A stretch of 64,000 nucleotides of DNA. Source: Rufibacter sp. XAAS-G3-1 (GTDB taxonomy: Bacteria; Bacteroidota; Bacteroidia; Cytophagales; Hymenobacteraceae). Shown here one piece after another: positions 17,253 through 24,417 of this stretch. The stretch's first letter is position 1, and each line of letters starts with the position of its first letter. The notes beneath the pieces are model-generated. The model was given only the letters and a program-made list of their open reading frames with translations, had not been told where the DNA came from and made no database searches. The stretch covers positions 1 through 64,000 of the forward strand of contig NZ_JABFAM010000011.1 in NCBI RefSeq assembly GCF_013623775.1, in the 5' to 3' direction. A program made the translations under genes and the position numbers.

Positions 17253-18869
17253 CTATTCCCGTACCCTCACGCGCACAAAGGAGGGCACGTCAGTAGCAGA
17301 GTTAGAAAGTTTTGCCTCAGTGCTGGGGCCTGCCTGCAACTGTACGCCCTGGGTTTCATCTACCACCACGGTTTTTTTACGCCAGCCTTCCACACTTGAT
17401 TTATCGGTTACCTGGTCTGTTCCCGCTCCGCCGTAAATGCAGATGTAGCTCCCTTTGTTGGTGGTGCCCTTGACATCAAAAATATCATCTCCGCTGAGGC
17501 CGTAAAGATTGATTTGCTCGGTTTCTCCGGCAAAGAACGTGCGGCTGTACACTTTGGCGGTATTTCTATGGCCTTTGCCTAAGCGGTACACTTCTACCAC
17601 AGTTCGGCCTTGCGGGAGGCGCTGCACCACAAACCGTTCCGGCTCATCGGCGCCCACCACGGCTACTTCCCTGGCTACAATTTTATAGTATTCCACGGCG
17701 GTCTGCACCAGCAGTTGCCGGCGGCTCTTCAGTTTCTGGAAGGTTTCTTCGCCTACCAACTTGTACACCGGTGGCGGCAGGCGTTTTGCGGCGGCCCGCA
17801 GGACTGAGTCTGATAAAGCAACCTGCATTTCACGGGCAATTCTTCTGAAATCAACCAAAGAGACCTCAGACAATGCCCGGGCATCCAGAAAAGCGGCGTT
17901 GATGGTTAGCCCGAAAACGTCTTTGAACCTGGGGTGGAAAGACTCAAACTTACGGGCCGCGAATTTGCGGGTAGCCAGCCACGGAATCACGCCGTCGTCA
18001 TACAGGCAGAGCGCCTGGTCGCGGTCTTTGGGAATGGGTTTGTACCAGAACTCGCCCTCTTGGGCATACACGGCCCAATCCCATTGCCCTTCGTGGCGAT
18101 CCCAGTCGCTGAGCAGGAGATCCAGGAGACGGGCGCGGGCATAAGCCCATTGATCTATGCGGTGTTGGCCAGACTGGTAGCGGCGTCTCAGCATCTCCTC
18201 CGTATCTACCAGATCAATCGCCGCCCCAAATTCTTTGGCCAGAGACGCCTTGGAAGAGAATTTTTCCTCCATCAGAAAAAGCTTGTTCCCAAACAGGTTG
18301 GAATACTGCTTGAAATTCTGATCTGAGGGAAGCACATATACCAGCCGCGGAGTAGCATGGAACACGTTGACGGCCTCGGCCAGAGGTGCCACCACCAAGG
18401 CGGCATACGGATTGGTGGCCGATACCTGGTCGCGCACGAAGGAGCCAACCAACGTTTTGCGCCAGAAAGGAGAAAGTACTTGAATAGGGTCTTTATCCAG
18501 TGACCGCAGGGCAAAGCGCCTGCCGGCGGAGTCTGTTAGGGTAAGGCTGGTGGTTTGCATGCCGCCGCCTAACTTCTCAATGGAAAGGCCCCCCTCGGCC
18601 TCATTCATGTTAAAAACCCTTGCCTTCACGGGCACGGCCCACACCGGGCGGTAGTGCTTGCCCAGGAAAAACGCACCTACTTTGCTTATCTGGTAATGGG
18701 GACTGGCGCTTACCATCACGCTGTCCTGCAGATACCCCAAAGAACCGGAATTTTTGGTAGTCCCAGGGGCCGTGTTTCTGTTTTCAGGAGTTGGGTTGGC
18801 AAAGAAAAAGCTCACCAGTGCGTACAGGAGCAGCACTCCCCCCAATACCAGTAAAATCCTTCTCTTCAT
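17253..18869 (-). CDS. Exported paralogue of the 1186-residue fusion protein (kinase-like? plus RTX-like motifs, no barrel)
   Basis: 538 residues with an N-terminal hydrophobic segment (about 5-22) that may be a signal anchor. Residues about 70-505 align by eye with residues about 370-800 of the protein at 24418-27978. Shared landmarks: Gly-rich GGLSIEKLGGGMQT (93-106), Lys126 in LRSLDK, SDWDRHEGQWDW (254-265), PIPKDRDQ (278-285), and two RTX-like stretches LYGLSGDDIFDV and IYGGAGTDQVTD. The Gly-rich loop, lysine, DRHxxQ and DRD order resembles atypical (HipA/Fam20/CotH-type) kinases; this is inference, not recognition. It lacks the phosphoesterase and barrel domains of the paralogue and ends at the domain boundary. 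Monocistronic. Function unknown. Confidence 0.8.
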   Translation of the reverse strand: MKRRILLVLGGVLLLYALVSFFFANPTPENRNTAPGTTKNSGSLGYLQDSVMVSASPHYQISKVGAFFLGKHYRPVWAVPVKARVFNMNEAEGGLSIEKLGGGMQTTSLTLTDSAGRRFALRSLDKDPIQVLSPFWRKTLVGSFVRDQVSATNPYAALVVAPLAEAVNVFHATPRLVYVLPSDQNFKQYSNLFGNKLFLMEEKFSSKASLAKEFGAAIDLVDTEEMLRRRYQSGQHRIDQWAYARARLLDLLLSDWDRHEGQWDWAVYAQEGEFWYKPIPKDRDQALCLYDDGVIPWLATRKFAARKFESFHPRFKDVFGLTINAAFLDARALSEVSLVDFRRIAREMQVALSDSVLRAAAKRLPPPVYKLVGEETFQKLKSRRQLLVQTAVEYYKIVAREVAVVGADEPERFVVQRLPQGRTVVEVYRLGKGHRNTAKVYSRTFFAGETEQINLYGLSGDDIFDVKGTTNKGSYICIYGGAGTDQVTDKSSVEGWRKKTVVVDETQGVQLQAGPSTEAKLSNSATDVPSFVRVRVRE

Positions 18870-19062
18870 GTAAGCATGTTCATTTAGAGTTCAGCTTTAC
18901 CTCAATTAGGCGCGAAAGGTTCAGGAGGCGGGCGAAAGCCAACTGCTTCTTTTTACGGAAAACTGCCAGAAAACATATATCTTTAACCTTTATTGCAGAG
19001 ATTAACCTTGCGGTTGGCTCCTGCGTTTAACTTATTCTACCTACAACTCTAACTCTACCTTT

Positions 19063-19335
19063 ATGGCAAACAGTGCTACCTACACGGGCATTACTCCAGA
19101 CACATACAACAAATTAAAAGGCCAATTAAGCGCCGCCGGTATTGACCTGGCCGGTACCAACGGGCGCGTTTCTAAACAAGGCGTTGTTGCAGACTATGCG
19201 TATGAAGAAAACTCCCAAACGCTGCAGATCAACAATGTACAGGTAAGTTTTCCGGCTAGCATGATGTTCAGCCCAGACAAAATCATTCAGAAAATAGACG
19301 AAGCTGTGCGCAGTGCGGGTGGCCGAGTAGGATAA
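19063..19335 (+). CDS. Conserved small hypothetical protein
   Basis: 90 residues, no signal peptide or membrane segment: MANSATYTGITPDTYNKLKGQL..., with a mixed alpha/beta composition. A separate ORF on the same strand follows at 19453. A terminator lies 45 nt downstream. I do not recognise a family. The ATG start follows a CTACCTTT stretch that overlaps the start and so cannot be its promoter; TATCTTTA around 18974 is a better candidate. Function unknown. Confidence 0.7.
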   Translation: MANSATYTGITPDTYNKLKGQLSAAGIDLAGTNGRVSKQGVVADYAYEENSQTLQINNVQVSFPASMMFSPDKIIQKIDEAVRSAGGRVG

Positions 19336-19378
19336 CTTATAAAAAGATTGACCTAAGCATGTTCTTTTGCGTATAAAA

Positions 19379-19411
19379 ATCCCGGTCTGCCCCGTAGCGC
19401 AGGCCGGGACT
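19379..19411 (+). terminator. Intrinsic terminator
   Basis: TCCCGGTCTGC pairs with GCAGGCCGGGA (one G-T pair) and a run of five T follows. Confidence 0.8.
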
Positions 19412-19452
19412 TTTTATTTATCAACAGAACATACCCAGAGACCCAAACTACT

Positions 19453-19725
19453 ATGGAACAAACACAGAATACTTCAACCCAGCTTGTACAGCCAAAAGAC
19501 TTCGCCAGAACGGTTGAGTCTGTTGTGAGCGTATACCAAGGAAACCATGATGTGCTGCCTGAGCTTCTTTCTGACGCTGGCAGAATGTTACTGACCGTTA
19601 GGCAGAAGATGACCCCCGTGCAAATGATCCTGTCTGTGGCCGCAGTAGCCATTGGCGCTATCGTACTGGTAACTTACGGCAACAGCCACCAGCAGTATCA
19701 GGATGCCGAGGAAGTACGCCCGTAA
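19453..19725 (+). CDS. Small single-pass membrane protein, hypothetical
   Basis: 90 residues. Soluble N-terminal half (VQPKDFARTVESVVSVYQGN...) followed by one transmembrane helix MILSVAAVAIGAIVLVTYG (about 59-77) and a short charged tail. No known domain. It sits between two intrinsic terminators, so it is its own transcription unit. Possibly a small envelope or stress protein; no functional evidence. Confidence 0.7.
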   Translation: MEQTQNTSTQLVQPKDFARTVESVVSVYQGNHDVLPELLSDAGRMLLTVRQKMTPVQMILSVAAVAIGAIVLVTYGNSHQQYQDAEEVRP

Positions 19726-19747
19726 CTCCTGTCCTTCTTCTATTTGA

Positions 19748-19781
19748 AAGAGCCCCGCTTATATAGACAAGCGGGGCTCTT
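19748..19781 (+). terminator. Intrinsic terminator
   Basis: Perfect 13-bp arms AAGAGCCCCGCTT and AAGCGGGGCTCTT, 8-nt loop, then TCGTTTT. Confidence 0.85.
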
Positions 19782-20045
19782 CGTTTTAGAATACGCCAAT
19801 AAGATGGGTTTTTACCTGAATAGTTATATACTTGTGTCTCTAGAGCCGCTTAGCTAGAAGGCACATGAAAAAGGCTAAAAAATTACCCTGTTAGGCGTTG
19901 CGGGACTGCTGGCAGTAGTGCTGCCTGCCTTGGCGTATGTAAAAATGGCTCTGCCGAACGTAGGGAATGCGCCAGACCTTAAGATTGCCGGCACTCGGGC
20001 CCAGGTGGCCCGGGGAAAATACTTAGCGCACCACGTCATGGCCTG

Positions 20046-20717
20046 GGTTTACTACATCAACTCGCAGCAGGGGAACTACTCGGCCGAGGGCAGAAGGAAC
20101 TACCACCGCAACTCCTTGCTCAAGTCGGCGGCCCTGTTCAAGGGCTGGGTGATCGACTTCTTCCAGGAGCGTTTCCGAGGGCCGTGGATCGACCAGTACG
20201 GCAAGCCGCGCGAAGGCTACGTGACGGGTATCTTCAACATGCTCTGGAATATCAGAGAGGTTGTGGCCGACTACAAGCGCACGGGCAAGCTGACGAAAAT
20301 CCAGATGGAGCACATCATCAAGCTGGCCATGGACGTGGCAATCCTCTCGGTGCTGCAGTTGCTCAAGGCACCGTGGGACGACGAGGAGCCGGGCGAGAAA
20401 TACTGGAGAGAGAAAGTCGGCAAGCTGCAGGCGGAGGTGTACTTCTGGATGGACGTGAAGGGCTGGGTAGAGATGGCCAAGAACCCGCTGGCCATCCTGG
20501 GCCGTTGGAGCAGCTGCTGGGCGCGATGATTTCGCTCGCCACGCTGGACCTGGAGAAAGCCGGCAAGCATGGCTTCGCGCTCCTTCCGGGCCACGGCATC
20601 GTGAAAGACGTGTACACGCTGAGCACGGCCATGGGCAAGGAAGCGGAAAAGGCCGCCGACTCGGTGGAGAAGGCGGCCTCCGGGGAAGCTGAGGAAGAAG
20701 AGGAGGAGGAAGATTAG
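20046..20717 (+). pseudogene. 3' fragment of a large, possibly phage structural, gene
   Basis: The reading frame enters from the left junction with no start of its own (VYYINSQQGNYSAEGRRNYH...), then amphipathic helices (MEHIIKLAMDVAILSVLQLL). Near 20501 a missing base in a GGGCC run shifts the frame; the continuation (EQLLGAMISLATLDLEKAG...) ends in a run of glutamates at 20717. The C-terminal character suggests a large virion or polyvalent phage protein, but I do not recognise a named family. Its stop codon overlaps that of the convergent gene by 3 nt, as in compact phage genomes. Truncated and frameshifted, so non-functional. Confidence 0.6.
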
Positions 20718-21091
20718 TCTTTCTCCCCGTCCCACAACAGGTCCGGTTTCTCGGGTTCCCGGGAACAGAGAAAGCTCATCGCTATGGAATTGGGCCGGAC
20801 GGTATTGGGGAACTCAAAGTAGTTCTTGCTTTCGTCCGGCCCTTTCTTGGTGAGCTGCGGGGTGAGTTCGTTCTTGATGTAATTGAAAAGGGTGGCGGCC
20901 TGCCCCTGGTTCTCGCAGAGGATGGAGACGGTGGTGGGCACATAGCCTTCCTGCCAATCCTGCATGAGCTGGAGTAGCTGGGCCAGGCCTTTCTCTTCGG
21001 TGATTTCCTTGGTGTACAAAAGCCAGGCTATTTTCTCCAGCTCTATGTGGCGGGAGATGATGGGTTGGGAGAATTCTTCGGATGCATCCAT
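20714..21091 (-). CDS. Hypothetical protein of the inserted element
   Basis: 125 residues from ATG 21091 (MDASEEFSQPIISRHIELEK...). An in-frame extension to 21154 was rejected because a TATATTTG promoter box at 21138-21145 lies inside it. Soluble, Glu/Leu-rich N-terminal half, no domain recognised. It is convergent with the truncated plus-strand gene and separated from upstream minus-strand genes by a terminator, so it has its own promoter. Likely a small accessory phage or mobile-element gene. Function unknown. Confidence 0.6.
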   Translation of the reverse strand: MDASEEFSQPIISRHIELEKIAWLLYTKEITEEKGLAQLLQLMQDWQEGYVPTTVSILCENQGQAATLFNYIKNELTPQLTKKGPDESKNYFEFPNTVRPNSIAMSFLCSREPEKPDLLWDGEKD

Positions 21092-21137
21092 TTTAGTTTT
21101 AGTTGAGGGGTTGAAAGCGGAAATTACCGATTCAGCC

Positions 21138-21145
21138 CAAATATA
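21138..21145 (-). promoter_or_regulatory. TAnnTTTG (-7) box inside the inserted element
   Basis: TATATTTG on the minus strand, 46 nt before ATG 21091. This suggests the element comes from a Bacteroidota host range. Confidence 0.5.
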
Positions 21146-21172
21146 AAAAGCCACCCGTCTGGGGTGGCTTTT
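21146..21172. terminator. Hairpin terminator inside the inserted element
   Basis: AAAAGCCACCC and GGGTGGCTTTT arms, 4-nt loop; it separates two minus-strand units. Confidence 0.7.
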
Positions 21173-21175
21173 CGC

Positions 21176-21244
21176 TTAGTGGAACCTTCCGGGCGTCAGC
21201 GCCTGGATGATTCCGTAGATTGCCTTGAGGATTCTTTGTCTCAT
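21176..21244 (-). CDS. 22-residue peptide ORF, ATGA-coupled
   Basis: MRQRILKAIYGIIQALTPGR plus two residues. Its ATG overlaps the stop of the preceding 102-residue gene as ATGA, the arrangement of translational coupling. Basic N-terminus and a hydrophobic middle recall the very small peptides next to phage lysis or structural genes in Bacteroidota, but I cannot assign it. Low confidence that it is expressed. Confidence 0.35.
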   Translation of the reverse strand: MRQRILKAIYGIIQALTPGRFH

Positions 21245-21549
21245 GGTCGCAGAAAGGGCGCTTTCTGGTTGAGGTAGTTCGTCCAGATGTCCCAGTGCAG
21301 GGGCAGCAGGTTCTCCTTCAGGTATTGGGCGAAGTACTCCTTCGAGCCGTGGGGGTAAAGCGCCTGAAAGGATTTCTGTAGCGTCATGACGTAGAAGCCG
21401 GTGGTGAAGATATGGCTCTGCTCCACGCCCCACTCGGTGCTTTGCTCCTGAACCCATTCGAGTACCTGTTTGGCGGCCGCATCCGGGCTGGTGGCACTCA
21501 CGATGAGGCTTTCCAGAAAGTCAATCTGTTGTTGCTGGTCTTTTTTCAT
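21241..21549 (-). CDS. Hypothetical protein of the inserted element
   Basis: 102 residues (MKKDQQQQIDFLESLIVSAT...), soluble and mostly helical, aromatic in the second half (LHWDIWTNYLNQ). Part of a minus-strand run of short closely spaced genes; its stop overlaps the start of the 22-residue ORF by 4 nt. No domain recognised. Confidence 0.55.
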   Translation of the reverse strand: MKKDQQQQIDFLESLIVSATSPDAAAKQVLEWVQEQSTEWGVEQSHIFTTGFYVMTLQKSFQALYPHGSKEYFAQYLKENLLPLHWDIWTNYLNQKAPFLRP

Positions 21550-21563
21550 ATATTATTTATGAA

Positions 21564-21758
21564 TTATTCTTCGTCGTCCCAGCCGCCGGCCAGGTTCCAC
21601 GCCACCAGGTGCGGCTCGCAGAGCTTTTCCCCGTCTGCGTTGTAGCTGACGGCTTTCTGGCGGCATCCCTGGCGGTCGCAGTCGCCAAGGTCGGCGTAGG
21701 TTTTGTACGTGGCAACCGCTTTGGCGGTCTCAATCCTGAGTATGCGGTGTCTGGGCAT
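21564..21758 (-). CDS. Small Cys/His protein, putative zinc ribbon
   Basis: 64 residues with GDCDRQGCRQKAV...EKLCEPHLV: the pattern C-x4-C-x15-C-x2-H could bind one zinc. The N-terminus is basic and the C-terminus ends in acidic WDDEE. It overlaps the upstream gene by 29 bp and precedes the 102-residue gene by 14 bp. Such mini zinc proteins are common in phage early regions. Role unknown. Confidence 0.55.
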   Translation of the reverse strand: MPRHRILRIETAKAVATYKTYADLGDCDRQGCRQKAVSYNADGEKLCEPHLVAWNLAGGWDDEE

Positions 21759-22043
21759 CGTTCACAAGTTTTTTAACCATGCTAATTGCTGCTTCAGGGG
21801 AGCATTCGCCGCCGGTGGAGGCAAGGCAAATCTGATTGATGCGCTCCTTCAGGAACCGGTTGTTTGGGTTCTCTCTGATTTCGCCACCTGGTTCCAGTAC
21901 TCCGCGTTCCTCCAGTTGCTTTACAAGGTGCTGCGCCCCATTGAAGGCTTTCTGCTTGTGGGCCTCGGTGGAGCCGTCTGTGGTGAAGGTGAAGCCACCT
22001 TCCTCGTCGTAGGTGATGAGAATGACTTCATCCTTGAGGTATT
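21730..22043 (-). pseudogene. 5'-truncated gene of the inserted element
   Basis: The reading frame (EYLKDEVILITYDEEGGFTF...) continues through the right junction into cytochrome c sequence, where a GTG at 22056 gives only an artificial start. About 104 codons come from the element. The product is soluble and charged; no domain recognised. Truncation by the junction shows that the element was once longer on this side. Confidence 0.5.
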
Positions 22044-22868
22044 CATGGATTGCCACTCAGAACGCGATTGGACTAGATTTTCAGCCCCTGTCAAGGAAGG
22101 TACTTGGGGCAAGGGCGGCGGAGTTTTCTCACAGAAGATGGGATTACCCGGCACCTTTTACGTAGCCAACATCACGCCAGCCGGTATTGGCGATTGGACT
22201 GATGGCGAGATTTTCAGGGCGATTACCACCGGCGTAAGCAAAGAAGGCCAGGCCCTGTTCTCCATCATGCCCCACCCGTATTACGGCCAGGTAGCCCAGG
22301 AAGACATTGAAGCCGTAATCACTTATCTGCGCACCCTTCCGGCCATTGAAAATAAGGTACCCGCTTCTGAGGTCGATTTCCCCATGAACTTTATCCTCAA
22401 CACCATTCCCCAGAAAGCCCACCTACAGCCGGTACCTTCCAAAACAGACCCAGTGTTGTATGGCAAATACCTGATCACCGCCGCCTGCGCAGATTGCCAC
22501 ACCATGAAAGAAAATGGGCAGAACATTCTGGCAATGGAGTTTGCCGGGGGCATGGAATTCCCAATACCCACCGGCGGCCGTGTGCAATCTGCCAACCTTA
22601 CCCCAGACAAAACGGGCTTAGGCAACTGAACCAAAGAAACGTTTGTAAACCAATTCAAACAGTACGCAGACTCTGCTTACCGTCCGCACCCGGTGGGCAA
22701 AGGGGAATTCAATACCATTATGCCCTGGACAATGTTTGCAGGCATGGAACGCGATGACCTGGAAGCCATTTATGTATATCTACAGAGCCTTCCGGCTATC
22801 AACCACAAAATCACCCGTTTCAGCGCAAAGTAACAAAGGCAGTTTTTAGCGTTACTTCCTTTCCTCCA

Positions 22869-22914
22869 GAGCCGTTTTAAGGCCGTTTTCCCAGAAACAG
22901 GCGTGAAACGGCTC
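22869..22914. repeat. Family C palindrome with extended arms
   Basis: GAGCCGTTTTAAGGCCGTTT pairs with AAACAGGCGTGAAACGGCTC; the stem is longer than the usual family C copy. It lies after the cytochrome pseudogene. Confidence 0.75.
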
Positions 22915-23024
22915 CTTCTTTTTGCGGCTCCTTGGGCAAGCTGGTGCCTTTTTTCAGGAAAAGAAACCTCCACAACGGCACTCTACCGGCCAGCTTTGTG
23001 TTTTATTTGCAGACACAATCCCGC

Positions 23025-23501
23025 ATGCCCAAGAAAAAGAAATATTCCCCCGCAGACGTTCCCCCGCTCACCGCCCAGGAGCGCATTAGCCGGTACATGC
23101 GCGGGAACAAAGCCAAACACACCCAACCAGAACTTTTGCTGCGCCGAATGCTTTGGCACAACGGATTGCGCGGTTACCGCCTGCATTGGAAACCCCTGCC
23201 GGGCAAGCCCGATGTTTGTTATCCCGGCCGTAAACTGGCTATTTTTATACACGGTTGTTTCTGGCACCGCTGTCCACATTGCCTTCCGGCTATGCCGAAG
23301 ACCAATCTCCCGTTCTGGACAGAGAAATTCACCCGTAATCAGGAAAGAGACAGACAGCACCGGGCAAAGCTGAAAGCCGACGGTTGGCAGGTATTGGTTA
23401 TCTGGGCCTGTCAGTTACAGGAAGACCTGGAAGGCTGCCTCTTTGCCATTAGAAGTTTGCATCAGGGAGCACCAGAAAGTTACTGGCTGGAGGCGGCGTA
23501 A
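23025..23501 (+). CDS. vsr: Very short patch repair (Vsr) endonuclease
   Basis: 158 residues from ATG 23025. Vsr landmarks: RSxYMRGNKAKHTQPELLLRR-like N-terminus, GYRLHWKPLPGKPDV (catalytic Asp in the PD-type position), AIFIHGCFWHRCPHC (zinc-site His/Cys), and W-x-EKF-x-RN. Vsr nicks DNA at T:G mismatches that arise from deamination of 5-methylcytosine and usually accompanies a cytosine methyltransferase. No methyltransferase is present in this window. An in-frame extension to 22932 is not Vsr-like and overlaps repeat-rich DNA. It follows the decayed cytochrome region, consistent with a horizontally acquired stretch. Confidence 0.9.
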   Translation: MPKKKKYSPADVPPLTAQERISRYMRGNKAKHTQPELLLRRMLWHNGLRGYRLHWKPLPGKPDVCYPGRKLAIFIHGCFWHRCPHCLPAMPKTNLPFWTEKFTRNQERDRQHRAKLKADGWQVLVIWACQLQEDLEGCLFAIRSLHQGAPESYWLEAA

Positions 23502-23527
23502 AGCACTTTCCTAAAAATCACCCACCT

Positions 23528-23565
23528 GCGTTTTAGGCCTGAATTTCAGAAAACAGCCTTTAAAC
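23528..23565. repeat. Family C palindrome
   Basis: GCGTTTTAGGCCTGAATTTC versus AAAACAGCCTTTAAAC, in the convergent gap between vsr and the next minus-strand gene. Confidence 0.7.
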
Positions 23566-23612
23566 CAGCCGCTCATCTAACCTGCGGGCAGAACCGCCTC
23601 CTTTCCTCTTGC

Positions 23613-24164
23613 TTATTTCCACCGCACCGGCACCCCCAATTTCCTGGCCGAGTACCCTGCTGCGGAGGCGTGCAGTTTGGGAAGCACTTCATTCACCGCA
23701 TGGGCAAACTCTACGTGCAGGTCTTCATGGAGCTTGTCTAGTTTCTGCAGCATCTCTTCGGTGCGTTTTGCCAAAAACAGGCCCAAAGCCTCCGTTCCGC
23801 CGGTAAGTACCTGCAACAGTTCCTGTTGATGAAACAACACCTCCTGCAAGAGCAATAAAAGCAGGTTTATCTCACCATACACATCACCGGTTACTTTTAC
23901 ATGGTGGCTAAAGGGGGAGCACAATTGCCGAAGACAAGACAGCAACTCAGAGGCATTGTAGTAGAAGCCTTTGGTCACGGTCTGCACCTGGGCGGCTAGA
24001 GCTTCTCTTCTCAGTTCCAGCCCCTGGGGGCCTTCCAGCAACTCAAACTTAAGCTGCTCCTGCAATACGGGTTGGGAAGCCAGCATTTGAACCAGTAATT
24101 TATCTTTTCTAGCGGCGGGCAGAGCCAGAATGGCTTTCCGAAGGTTTTTTTCTAAAGTGGGCAT
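23613..24164 (-). CDS. Helical hypothetical protein
   Basis: 183 residues from ATG 24164 (MPTLEKNLRKAILALPAARK...); a start at 24191 would add nine unconvincing residues. Leu/Glu/Gln-rich throughout, with heptad-like Leu spacing (NLLLLLLQEVLFHQQELLQVL and the following segment), so a helical bundle or coiled coil is likely. No signal peptide. No known domain recognised. Convergent with vsr and divergent from the large fusion gene at 24418. Function unknown. Confidence 0.65.
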   Translation of the reverse strand: MPTLEKNLRKAILALPAARKDKLLVQMLASQPVLQEQLKFELLEGPQGLELRREALAAQVQTVTKGFYYNASELLSCLRQLCSPFSHHVKVTGDVYGEINLLLLLLQEVLFHQQELLQVLTGGTEALGLFLAKRTEEMLQKLDKLHEDLHVEFAHAVNEVLPKLHASAAGYSARKLGVPVRWK

Positions 24165-24356
24165 AAAACGATTCTCTGTCTGGTAGAACAAGCGAAAGGC
24201 CTTCGGTATTCAATTTCGGCTTAAAATCTTTCCGGTTTCTCCGGTTCAACCACTTTCTATATAGGAAAAGAACGATTGATTTAATCTAAAGTAAGCCAAA
24301 CTGCGTAAACAGCGGCAAACGTGCCTAAACACCCACAACATTCACAAGAGCTCCCT

Positions 24357-24392
24357 GTTTTAGCCTTATTTCCAGAAAAAGAAGCTTAAAAC
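24357..24392. repeat. Family C palindrome in a divergent gap
   Basis: GTTTTAGCCTTATTTCCAGA versus AAAAGAAGCTTAAAAC, 26 bp before the fusion gene and upstream of both flanking starts. Confidence 0.65.
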
Positions 24393-24417
24393 GTAAGAGC
24401 TGCCAGCATCTAACAAA

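Larger units (their letters stand above)
20046..22043. mobile_element. 1998-bp phage-like DNA fragment inserted in the cytochrome c gene
   Basis: Left flank ends GCCTG, right flank begins CATGG; joining them restores TGC ATG GAT TGC CAC (CMDCH). No target duplication is evident beyond a distant TCATGG shared by both flanks. The insert carries the 3' part of a plus-strand gene and at least five small tightly packed minus-strand genes, and both terminal genes are truncated by the junctions. It has no transposase, integrase or terminal inverted repeats, so it is a fragment of a larger element rather than a unit transposon. An assembly chimera is the main alternative. Confidence 0.7.
19865..22833 (+). 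pseudogene. Diheme cytochrome c pseudogene, split by an insertion
   Basis: The ancestral gene is 19865-20045 joined to 22044-22833. It encodes an N-terminal membrane anchor (GVAGLLAVVLPALAYV), RGKYLAHHVMA, a first heme site restored as CMDCH across the junction, SERDW, a PG.F..NITP..IGDWTDGEI block, and a second heme site CADCH. Three lesions: a 1-nt deletion in the A run near 19878-19882 (early stop TAG at 19892), the 1998-bp insertion, and TGA at 22627-22629 where the family has Trp (GLGN-stop-TKE). The ancestral protein would be a periplasm-facing electron carrier of about 320 residues. It cannot be functional as it stands. Confidence 0.85.

Noticed and set aside
19056-19063. TACCTTTA as promoter for the gene at 19063
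   Set aside because: The box overlaps the ATG itself, so transcription could not include the start codon.
20046-22043. The insert as an IS element or complete prophage
   Set aside because: No transposase, integrase, terminal repeats or target duplication, and the terminal genes are truncated.
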